64,000 nucleotides of DNA from Terriglobus albidus (GTDB lineage Bacteria > Acidobacteriota > Terriglobia > Terriglobales > Acidobacteriaceae): contig NZ_CP042806.1 of the NCBI RefSeq assembly GCF_008000815.1, positions 5,084,001 to 5,148,000 on the forward strand, in the 5' to 3' direction. A program made the translations under genes and the position numbers. Shown here piece after piece: positions 53,055 to 60,900 of the stretch. The first letter of the stretch is position 1. Every line of letters begins with the position of its first letter. The notes beneath the pieces were generated by a model. It saw nothing but the letters and a program-made list of their open reading frames with translations. It made no database searches and had not been told where the DNA came from.

Positions 53055-53381
53055 ATGGAACTGAACGAAAACCTCCTGATGCAACCCGCCACCCACGACT
53101 TCGTACCCGAAGGCCTGCTGGCCCTCAACGCCGCCGAGATGTGGCAGGCCGCCCCCGTGACCGACGACGATGACGATGAGGATGAGGATTACGACGAAGA
53201 CGAAGACGAGGATGATGAGGACGACGACGAGGACGGCGATTACGAGGACGAAGAAGACGACGACGCCGAGGATGAGGATGACGACGAGGACGAGTACGAT
53301 GAGGACGGCGACGACGAGCCCGAGTACGAGGACTACGACGACGATGAGGAGGATGAGGAGGATGACGACGACTACGAATAG
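53055..53381 (+). CDS. Protein with extreme acidic Asp/Glu tail
   Basis: A 108-residue protein. Residues 1-36 are ordinary (MELNENLLMQPATHDFVPEG, then LLALNAAEMWQAAPVT). Residues 37-108 are nearly all Asp and Glu with some Tyr and few Gly/Ala/Pro, built from GAY/GAR codons. AAAAGGACG precedes the ATG. I do not recognise it; such tails may bind cations or basic proteins. The next gene begins 18 bp downstream on the same strand. Confidence 0.7.
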   Translation: MELNENLLMQPATHDFVPEGLLALNAAEMWQAAPVTDDDDDEDEDYDEDEDEDDEDDDEDGDYEDEEDDDAEDEDDDEDEYDEDGDDEPEYEDYDDDEEDEEDDDDYE

Positions 53382-53399
53382 AGCATCCAACGAATTGCC

Positions 53400-53861
53400 A
53401 TGTCGAACGCAAAGCCGAATCTACTGAAGGGCCTGCTGGCGGGTGTCGCCGCAGGCCTTGTCGCTACCGCTGCTAAGGGCCTCGTCGAGAAGTTCTATCC
53501 CCCGCACACGCACGGCGAGTTGGAGCCGTCGGAGCTTCTGGTGGAGAAGCTTGCGGGTCACCACCTCTCCCCTTCCACCAAAGCCACTGCGGCACAGACG
53601 ATCCACTGGGGTTTCGGCGCACTGGCCGGCGGAGCCTATGGAATGCTCGCGGAACTCTATCCCGCTGCCACAGCGCGTAACGGAGCACAGTTTGGTGTCG
53701 TCCTCGCCACCCTGACCCATGAAAGCGCCTTTCCGAAGCTGGGTCTGGCAGCCGAACCGGAAGATCAGGATGTGCGTGAGCAGAGCAGCGAGATGATCTC
53801 CCACGTTGTGTACGGCGTGGTGACAGAGACGGTCCGCTCCGTGGTACGCCGCGTTCTCTAA
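53400..53861 (+). CDS. DUF1440 (YagU-like) membrane protein
   Basis: A 153-residue protein with the DUF1440 pattern: LLKGLLAGVAAGLVATAAKGLVEKFYPP at the N-terminus, TIHWGFGALAGGAYGMLAE and a C-terminal SHVVYGVVTETVR. E. coli YagU of this family is an inner-membrane protein linked to acid resistance. The DUF503 gene follows after one base, so the genes at 53055-54159 are likely one operon. Confidence 0.8.
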   Translation: MSNAKPNLLKGLLAGVAAGLVATAAKGLVEKFYPPHTHGELEPSELLVEKLAGHHLSPSTKATAAQTIHWGFGALAGGAYGMLAELYPAATARNGAQFGVVLATLTHESAFPKLGLAAEPEDQDVREQSSEMISHVVYGVVTETVRSVVRRVL

Positions 53862-53862
53862 G

Positions 53863-54159
53863 ATGCCCATTGGTCGCCTGACGATCGAGCTTCACATCGA
53901 ACATGCGCAGTCCCTGAAGGACCGCCGCCAGGCCGTGCGCTCGCTTAAAGACAAGCTGCGCCACGGTTTCAATATCGGCGTGGCAGAACTGGATGACGCC
54001 AGCCTGTGGAACCGCGCAACCATTGGCGTTGTGGCGATCTCGGCTTCGCGTGATTACGTGCTCGGCCTGCTGCAACAGGTGGAAGATGCGGCACATCGGC
54101 TGGCGCCGGGTTTGGGGGCTGAGATTCTGGATGCTTCGGCGGATTTGATGGAGGAGTAA
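53863..54159 (+). CDS. DUF503 (YlxP-like) protein
   Basis: A 98-residue protein with the DUF503 signature: ELHIEHAQSLKDRRQAVRSLKDKLR and FNIGVAELDDASLWNRATIGVVAIS. In many bacteria it sits between infB and rbfA (YlxP), with a suspected role in ribosome assembly. Here it is instead tied to the DUF1440 gene. Confidence 0.9.
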   Translation: MPIGRLTIELHIEHAQSLKDRRQAVRSLKDKLRHGFNIGVAELDDASLWNRATIGVVAISASRDYVLGLLQQVEDAAHRLAPGLGAEILDASADLMEE

Positions 54160-54193
54160 GGGGTGGGTGAGGTCGAGACTTTACTCGGACCCA

Positions 54194-54299
54194 TTTTTGT
54201 CATCCCGAAGGGATCTGTTTTTTGTCTTTACCCAGGGCTGAAAAACGGGTAGAGAAGCAGATTTCTCCGCTCCCTTCGGTCACTACGAAATGACAAACA
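54194..54299. repeat. Dispersed inverted repeat family C, copy 3
   Basis: TTTTTGTCATCCCGAAGGGATCTG on the left and GAGAAGCAGATTTCTCCGC plus CGAAATGACAAACAAA on the right. The left arm is a variant of copies 1 and 2. It is followed directly by a terminator. Confidence 0.7.
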
Positions 54300-54335
54300 A
54301 AACGAAGGCCGGCTCTAAGAGCCGGCCTTCGTTTC
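54300..54335. terminator. Bidirectional intrinsic terminator
   Basis: AACGAAGGCCGGCTC-TAA-GAGCCGGCCTTCGTT, a perfect 15-bp stem with A-rich and T-rich flanks, between the DUF503 gene and the convergent ridA gene. Confidence 0.9.
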
Positions 54336-54350
54336 TGCCTGAGGCGGGAT

Positions 54351-54836
54351 TTACTTCTTGCTCTTTACGGCGATGACTTCGATCTCCAGGGCGGCGCCGG
54401 GAGCGACCAGGGCCGCTACCTGCACGGCCGAGCGGGCCGGCTTGTTCGGCTGATCCTTGGTACCGAAGTACTTTACGAACTCAGAGTTCATTGCGGCGAA
54501 CTCTAACTTGCCGGTCTTGGGATCGGCAGCCAGGAAGACGGTCGCCTTCACGACATCACCCATGGTCAGGCCCTGGGCCTTCAGCTGCGCGTCGATCTTG
54601 GCCAGCACTGACGCAGCCTGAGTCTTGGTGTCGCCGTAGTCGGCCGGGGTGCCCTTGGCCGGGTCAGCCGGGGTTACGGGCGAAGGAAGCTGGCCGGAGA
54701 GGTAATAGATGTCGCCGGCCCAGACGCCAGTGGCGATGAAGCCCTTGTCGTCCTGGATATGCTTGACTGTGGTCTGCGCGTGAGCGGTGGTGGCGGCAGC
54801 GGCGGCCAGGGCGAGAGCGAGGATGGTCTTCTTCAT
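54351..54836 (-). CDS. Exported RidA-family protein
   Basis: A 161-residue RidA (YjgF/YER057c) protein with a signal peptide (MKKTILALALAAAAATTAHAQ). RidA core features: GDIYYLSGQLP, VVKATVFLAADP with the active-site Arg replaced or shifted to PARSAVQVAALVAPGAALEIEVIAV near the C-terminus. RidA hydrolyses reactive imines or enamines to keto acids and ammonia, but most RidA proteins are cytosolic. Upstream on the same strand is a Tat-exported amine oxidase, an imine source. Confidence 0.85.
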   Translation of the reverse strand: MKKTILALALAAAAATTAHAQTTVKHIQDDKGFIATGVWAGDIYYLSGQLPSPVTPADPAKGTPADYGDTKTQAASVLAKIDAQLKAQGLTMGDVVKATVFLAADPKTGKLEFAAMNSEFVKYFGTKDQPNKPARSAVQVAALVAPGAALEIEVIAVKSKK

Positions 54837-54904
54837 GCGAGGTCTCCTGAAAATTCGTTCACAAGGAAAACGGGGCGAGCCTGAATGGCCCGCCCCTGGT
54901 TATC

Positions 54905-56497
54905 TTAGGCGCTTACCGTGTCAGAGTGCTTTCCGCCGAGGCGGGCCGCCTTCACGTGGTCGCTGATCATCTGGATGGCGCGGCGTCCGCTTCCGGCGGC
55001 GCCCTCCTGCCAGCCCACCACGTGCGAGGTGTGGTCACCGGCGAAGTAGATGGGGCCATCGTTCTGCGTGATGGTGGCGTAGTCCGCCTTGGTGATGGCG
55101 CCGATCCATGAACCCTCATTCCACTTCACGTGCTTCCAGCCGCAGAAGACGGGCTTGGAAACCAGCTTGCCGTAGCCGGGGTGCATCTTCTCGATGGACT
55201 GACGCGACGACTCAAACTTCTCGTCCATCGACAGTTTGTTGAAGCCGTCGATCGCCTCATCCTGGTAGCCGGCGCAGATCATGCCGGGGCCATCGGAGAA
55301 GAGGTTGTTTGAGGGGTACCAGATCGGCTGCGGTCCTTTGGCCAGGAAGCTGAGGCCGCCGTAGATGTTGAAGTCCTTCTCCCAGAAGCGGGTCGAGGCT
55401 TCCCACGGCACCTTGTAGGAGCCACGGTAGGAGTCGGCAGCGCGGGAGACGGTGGCCTTTACCTCGGGCGACAGGTCCGCCTTGATCTTGTTCAGGATCG
55501 TCAGCGGCATGGCGCAGACGCAGTAGTCGGCCTCGATGGTGCGCTGCACGCCGGCCTTCTCGTAGACAACCTTCACACCCTTACCGGTCTTAGTGATCTC
55601 GGTGACCGGACAGTTGAAGTTCACGATGGGGCCGAGCGACTTGGCCAGGGCATTTGAGATCTGCTGCATGCCGTTGACCGGCTGCATCATGGTCGCCTGC
55701 CAGTCCCACTGCTCTTCGTAGAGCTCGGCGCTCCAGAAGTTGCCGTCCAGAAGCGCGTGCATCGGGATGGGCTCGCGGTTGACGATCATCTCCTGCGGGC
55801 CGGCGCCAGGATACTGGGTGACGTCGGCGCGGTCAGAGCCGGTGTACTTGTTCTTGCCGTCCAGCGGTCCCCACAGGTGCATGATGTCGGCCAGGCGCTC
55901 GCGGTCCTGCTTGGTGAGCTCGGAGTCGAGAGACCCGCCGTTCAAAGCCTTGGTCAGCAGTTCAGCCACTTCACCACGGGTGTCATTGATGACCTTGCGC
56001 TGGGTGTAGGGCTTGCCGCCGTTGACCTTGTCGTTCTGCAGCAGCGTGGAGCGGGAGGTGTTGACGCAGACCTCCATCGGCACCTTGAGCTCGCGCACAT
56101 AGTGCAGGATGGTGCCGTGCACCGAGGGGATGCGGGCGGGACCCATATTCCAGTACAGGCCGGGAGCCCAGTTGATGTTCTGCTTGGTGCCGTCGACGAA
56201 CTCAAGAACGTCGCCGCCGCGGGCCGAATAAGCACGGCCGCCGGGACGATGGCGGGCTTCCAGAACGGTAACGTTGTACCCGAGTTTACGAGCCTCGTAG
56301 GCAGTCACCAAACCGGCGACGCCGCCGCCAAGGACAACGATGCTGACACCTTTACCCGCACCGGTTGTGGCCTTAACTTGCTCAGCCTCAACTTCTTTCA
56401 TCGGCATCAGGCCGAGAGCTTGCATGGTGACAACTGCAGCGCTGAAACCGCCAGCCTGCCCTACGCGCGTAAGGAAATCGCGCCGTGTAATACCCAT
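54905..56497 (-). CDS. Tat-exported flavin amine oxidase
   Basis: A 530-residue FAD-dependent amine or L-amino-acid oxidase. A twin-arginine signal (RRDFLTRVGQ) is at residues 5-14. The dinucleotide fold VVLGGGVAGLVTAYEARKLGY near residue 54, the GG motif HRPGGRAYS, and the C-terminal GPIYFAGDHTSHVVGWQEGA are complete. It oxidises amines or amino acids to imines with hydrogen peroxide. The exported RidA gene follows 68 bp downstream on the same strand. Confidence 0.9.
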   Translation of the reverse strand: MGITRRDFLTRVGQAGGFSAAVVTMQALGLMPMKEVEAEQVKATTGAGKGVSIVVLGGGVAGLVTAYEARKLGYNVTVLEARHRPGGRAYSARGGDVLEFVDGTKQNINWAPGLYWNMGPARIPSVHGTILHYVRELKVPMEVCVNTSRSTLLQNDKVNGGKPYTQRKVINDTRGEVAELLTKALNGGSLDSELTKQDRERLADIMHLWGPLDGKNKYTGSDRADVTQYPGAGPQEMIVNREPIPMHALLDGNFWSAELYEEQWDWQATMMQPVNGMQQISNALAKSLGPIVNFNCPVTEITKTGKGVKVVYEKAGVQRTIEADYCVCAMPLTILNKIKADLSPEVKATVSRAADSYRGSYKVPWEASTRFWEKDFNIYGGLSFLAKGPQPIWYPSNNLFSDGPGMICAGYQDEAIDGFNKLSMDEKFESSRQSIEKMHPGYGKLVSKPVFCGWKHVKWNEGSWIGAITKADYATITQNDGPIYFAGDHTSHVVGWQEGAAGSGRRAIQMISDHVKAARLGGKHSDTVSA

Positions 56498-56624
56498 GGG
56501 AAAAACACTCCTTTAGTTGCGACTGACCTTGGAGATGAAGCTGGTCCCCACGCAGATGGACGAATCCCCCGACGAGGAAAACCAAGAACTGTAGCCCGAT
56601 GGAAACATCCTATAGGAATGAGGA

Positions 56625-56712
56625 CTGATTGAATAATCGAATAATTGAATCACCAGCCCGAAGGGCTGGTGATTTGATGATTGAAGGAATTGAATGATTG
56701 AATAATGGCCAC
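56625..56712. repeat. Left inverted-repeat flank of the four-helix-bundle gene
   Basis: AT-rich GATTGAATAA and ATAATTGAAT units, a hairpin CACCAGCCC-GAAG-GGGCTGGTG, then ATTGAAGGAATTGAATGATT. The core GAATGATTGAATAA at 56692-56705 is the exact inverse of 57107-57120 and equals the last 14 bases of the 16-bp array unit at 18501-19108. Confidence 0.92.
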
Positions 56713-57078
56713 TTAACCCGAGTTGGAGTTCCTCAGATAGCCGGCAAAGCCTGTGAGTTGGCGGCCGACCTCTTCGATCAGCTCCTCAAGTTGGCTGGAC
56801 AGCTGCTGATCGCCAAATTCCAATAGCCGAGCAATCGTAAGTTGAGTCTGCAGCTCGTTATTGGAGCCCCGGGCCATCACAACGTAACGATGGAAATCGG
56901 TCCGCCCTCGCGCGCTTCCTTCCGCAATATTGGAAGCAGTTGAGACGCTCGCCCGCCGCATCTGCGCAGTCAGGCCGTATAGCTCTTCTTTGGGGTAAGT
57001 CCTGGTGACACGATAGGTCAGTTCTGCGAGCTCAACAGCTCGCTGCCATACGGGCAGCTCTCGATAGGATTTCGGCAT
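56713..57078 (-). CDS. Four-helix-bundle protein (S23/23S rRNA-intervening-sequence type)
   Basis: A 121-residue all-helical protein of the family that includes the S23 proteins encoded in 23S rRNA intervening sequences and the Avd proteins of diversity-generating retroelements. Signature: SYRELPVWQRAVELAELTYR near the N-terminus, ELYGLTAQMRRASVSTASNI, then AEGSARG, and a C-terminal EEVGRQLTGFAGYL. It is not in an rRNA gene and no reverse transcriptase is nearby. Perfect 14-bp inverted repeats flank it, so it looks like a compact insertion. Its molecular role is not established. Confidence 0.92.
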   Translation of the reverse strand: MPKSYRELPVWQRAVELAELTYRVTRTYPKEELYGLTAQMRRASVSTASNIAEGSARGRTDFHRYVVMARGSNNELQTQLTIARLLEFGDQQLSSQLEELIEEVGRQLTGFAGYLRNSNSG

Positions 57079-57101
57079 TCACGAGATTCTGCCGAAAGCG
57101 A

Positions 57102-57141
57102 AGATTTTATTCAATCATTCACTCATTCCATCATTCAATTT
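57102..57141. repeat. Right inverted-repeat flank of the four-helix-bundle gene
   Basis: TTATTCAATCATTC at 57107-57120 is the exact inverse of 56692-56705; further units CATTCCATCATTCAATT follow. The repeat includes the stop codon of the nei gene (TGA read on the minus strand at 57131-57133), so the insertion edge coincides with the end of that gene. Confidence 0.92.
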
Positions 57142-57976
57142 TCTGGCATTCCGGGCACCAATACGTCGACCTCGCCTGAATTCCTTGTTTGCGCGAGAGG
57201 ATGGTGGTGCCGCAGCGGCGGCAGGGTTCTCCTGCTCGGCCGTAGACCCAGAGGCGTTCTTCGCGGTCGATGCGGCGGGTGGTGCGGCGCGGGCCGGTGA
57301 AGGTCACTATGTCGCCTCCAGCACCGTCTTTGATGTTGGCCTGCATGTAGCGTTGCGCGTGGTCGGCGAGATGCAGCATCTCTTCTTCGGTCATCGTGCT
57401 CATCTTGCGGAAGGGATGTACCTGTGCGGTAAAGCACACTTCTGACTTGTAGACATTGCCGAGCCCTGCCATTACCTGCTGATTCAGAAGGACGACAGCG
57501 ACCTCATCTTCAGGATGCGAGGCGGCTCGTGCCTTGAGACGCTCCAAGCCGGTTTGCGGCGTGAAGTCTGCGTCCAGTACATCCGGGCCGAGCTTGGTCA
57601 CAGACGTATGGCGTGCAAGCGACTGGGAGGTATGGAATTCAGCGATTGGGACATTGAACGCTACCGCCTCGAAACCGGCAACACCCAGAATGAGGCGCAT
57701 GTCTTTGCGTGGCCGCCACCAGCGCTCGCCTGGACGATAGATGTGCCAGGAGCCGCTCATCATCATGTGTGTGAGCAGGATTAGATCACCGGAGAGGTAG
57801 ATCAACAGCCACTTTCCGCGCGACTCTACCTTTTCGACAACTCGGCCGGTGATGGATGCATCGTCATGGACACGCTGCAAAGGAGCCAGTGCGGTTTCAA
57901 AGCGTGTGACCGTCTTACCGGTCAGCGCTTTAGTCAGAGCTCGTGCAGCGCGGAAGATGGTATCGCCTTCAGGCAT
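57131..57976 (-). CDS. nei: Endonuclease VIII-like DNA glycosylase (Fpg/Nei family)
   Basis: A 281-residue bifunctional DNA glycosylase/AP lyase. The catalytic N-terminus PEGDTIFRAAR (Pro2, Glu3) is intact; the helix-two-turn-helix is NQQVMAGLGNVYKSEVCF, and the C-terminal zinc finger has CRRCG and CPEC. MPEGDTI places it nearer Nei than MutM. It removes oxidised bases. It lies 12 bp downstream of lhr on the same strand, so the two are probably one repair operon. Confidence 0.93.
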   Translation of the reverse strand: MPEGDTIFRAARALTKALTGKTVTRFETALAPLQRVHDDASITGRVVEKVESRGKWLLIYLSGDLILLTHMMMSGSWHIYRPGERWWRPRKDMRLILGVAGFEAVAFNVPIAEFHTSQSLARHTSVTKLGPDVLDADFTPQTGLERLKARAASHPEDEVAVVLLNQQVMAGLGNVYKSEVCFTAQVHPFRKMSTMTEEEMLHLADHAQRYMQANIKDGAGGDIVTFTGPRRTTRRIDREERLWVYGRAGEPCRRCGTTILSRKQGIQARSTYWCPECQKIE

Positions 57977-57988
57977 ACGGATCAGTAC

Positions 57989-60900
57989 TCAGGTGAATTG
58001 CTGGACAGGAGCAAGTTGCTTTCGGAGATTGAAACCCATCGGCGCGGCAACGAAACCTGCTTCCAGCAAAGCTTTTGCTATCGAGCTCTCCGCCACAGGC
58101 ACGCCATTGACCGTAGCGATCAGCATGCCTGCGCGCGAGCGATGTTCATCGCCTTCTTCTTTACGGCCGACGACGGCGGCGAAGAATTGCGCGAGAGATC
58201 GGGCCATCTGTGTGCGCGCCGGTTCTTCTTCAGGGAGGAAGACCTGCACATTCGGATTACCTCGGCGAAGATAGGCTGCCAACGCTCCATCGCAAAGAAC
58301 GACACGCCCGCCGACAGAACGTGTCAGAGTGCTGGCTGCATCGGGAGCCGCAGGCCAGCGCAGCAAGGAACCGTAGGGATTAGCCGGATCAGTCGCGGCC
58401 AGGAGCAGCATCTCGGGCTCTTCCTGCTGCACCTTGTTGCGCAGGGTACGCAGTAGATCCAACCCGGCCGGTAGTGCGAACTGCACCGCGCCGAGATCTG
58501 CAGCGAAGTAGCCACGGCGAATTTTGCCCGATTCCTCCATCGCCTTCAACACGTCATAGATCGCCGAGAAACCTCCGGGCAGATTCTCCGCATGCGCTGT
58601 CTCGCGGAAGACGATGCCGTATCGCGCCAGGAGCTGCTGCGCCATGGCATGCGACCACTGCGTCGCTCGCTCCACTGGATCGACAAAGGCAACCGCGTTC
58701 AGCGCCCATCGCCCTTGCCCTGTTGGCGGAGTCGTCCGTCGCGATCGGAAACCGGAAGCAGCCTGCTGGTTATGGATGCGGCGCGCCGGCACTCGCGAGG
58801 TCGTGGACCGTTCGCTGTAGGCACGCAGCGCGTGCAGTGAATCGTTCGTCACCAGTCCCTTCCAAACCAGCGACCACAATGCATCGAGAAGATCGCCGGG
58901 ATATCCTCCGCCGGTCCCTTCCAGCAGTTGCGCGAAGAAGGTTGCTCCGCGCTGCTGCAGATATTCAACGACCTGCAGCTCTTTGCCCGTTAGCTCCGGC
59001 ACGGGCCGCGGCGTCCACAACAGCGGCAGCTTGTCGGCGAGGTAGAGGCCGACACGGCCATCACGCTCCCCTAACGGCTCCAGTCCGACCCAGATCACCT
59101 CTCCCGCAGCGATCAGCGTGTCGAGATCGGCAGGCTTGTATGTCGCGATGCGTGCGGGAAGAATCTCTCCCTCCAACAGTGATGCCGGTACAGGAGAGCC
59201 CTGTAGATTCTCAACCGCATCCAGCACCGCATCGAGACCGCGGCGCGGTGTGACAACTCCCTGCCAATTCGTGAAGAAGCGCGCCAGTACGCGTTGTTCC
59301 ACCGGCTCAACTTCTTTACGCAGCTTCGCCAGAGACTTGCGGCGGATGGTGCGCAGTACCTCAACATCGCACCACTCACGATGCGATCCTTCAGGGCGGA
59401 AGCCGCCCTCTACGACGCGCCCCACCTGCACCAGACGCTGCAGTGTCGCCTCGACCTGGGGAGCCGGCAGAGCAAACCGCCGTGCAGCTTCCGCAGTCGT
59501 GAAGGGTCCATGCGTGCGGGCATAGCGGCGGACCAGATCTGTCAGCGCATCCTGCGTCTTTTCTAAGAATGCCGCCGGAAGTCCCGGCGGTAGCGGGATA
59601 CCGAGCGCATCGCGATACCGCGCAGCATCCTCCACCGCGATGAGGCGCTTGTCGCCGGCGATGCTGATCTCCAGCACGCGCCGCGATTTCTTCAGCCGGT
59701 CCACCGTCAGCGCGATCTCGGGCGAGACCACACGCTCCAGCAGTTCCGATGGCCGCAGATCACCAAGCCGCAGCAGCAGATCATGCACACCGTCTGCGTT
59801 GCGTGCACGATATCCTTCGGCGCGGAGCTGAAGCTGTTCTTCGGTCTCTGCGATGGCCGCCGCGTCCAGAAGTTCGCGCAGATCGGCATCGCCCATCAGC
59901 TCACGAAGCTGTTCCTGGTCGATCGACAGCGCCTGTGCACGGCGCTCGGCCAGCGGAGCATCGCCGTCGTAGATGTAGTTCGCCACATAGCTGAAGAGCA
60001 GCGCCGAGGCAAAGGGCGAAGGCGTGCGCGAATCAACCGTATGCACGCGCAGATCGCGGCGTGCGATGAGTGCGAGGATCTCCCGCAACGCGGGCAGATC
60101 GAAGACATCGCGCAGGCATTCGCGGTATGCCTCCAGCAACATGGGAAACTCCGCATAGCGCGATGCCACCGCCAGCAGGTCGTAAGCGCGTTTCCTCTGC
60201 TGCCACAGCGGAGCCCGTCCGTCGGCACGACGGCGAGGCAACAGCAGCGCCCGCGCCGCAGCCTCGCGGAACTTTGCCGCAAACAACGCTGTTGCTCCGA
60301 GCTGACGCATCACCAGTTGCACTGCTTCGTCCGGCTCCGGCAGAAGCTGCTCCACGACAGGAGGCTCATCAGTCTCTGGAAAGCGCAGGACAAAACCATC
60401 CTCAGACCACATCGTCTCCACATCGCCGCCGTTTGCCGCCTTCACGCGCGCCGTGGCCGCCATGGCCCAAGGCGCGTGGACGCGCGATCCGAATGGAGTG
60501 AGCACACAGACGCGCCAGTCACCCAGCTCATCCCGCACGCGTTCGATGACGAGGTTACGATCGTCCGGAACAATACGTGTCGCTATCTCCTGATCCGCGA
60601 GATAACGCAGTACGTTCTCCGCCGCCATGGGATCGAGATCATGCTCCCGCGTCAGCTTTGTCACCGCAGCCGGCCGTGGCATATCGCGGAGTTCACGAAC
60701 AAGCTGACCGATCCTGCGGCCGAACTCCAGCGGACGCCCTGCTCCATCGCCGTGCCAGAAGGGCATCTTGCCTGGCTCTCCCGGGGCTGGAGAAACCAGC
60801 ACTCGGTCATGCGTAATCTCATCGATTCGCCACGTCGATGCTCCCAGCACAAACGTGTCGCCGGTGCGCGACTCGAAGACCATCTCTTCATCCAGCTCAC

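Noticed and set aside
52989-53390. Minus-strand ORF with a very hydrophobic Val/Leu/Ile sequence
   Set aside because: It is the antisense of the GAY/GAR-rich acidic tail; such codons read as Val, Leu and Ile on the other strand. The plus strand has a ribosome-binding site and operon context.
56713-57078. Diversity-generating retroelement
   Set aside because: The four-helix protein resembles Avd, but no reverse transcriptase, template repeat or variable repeat was seen nearby.
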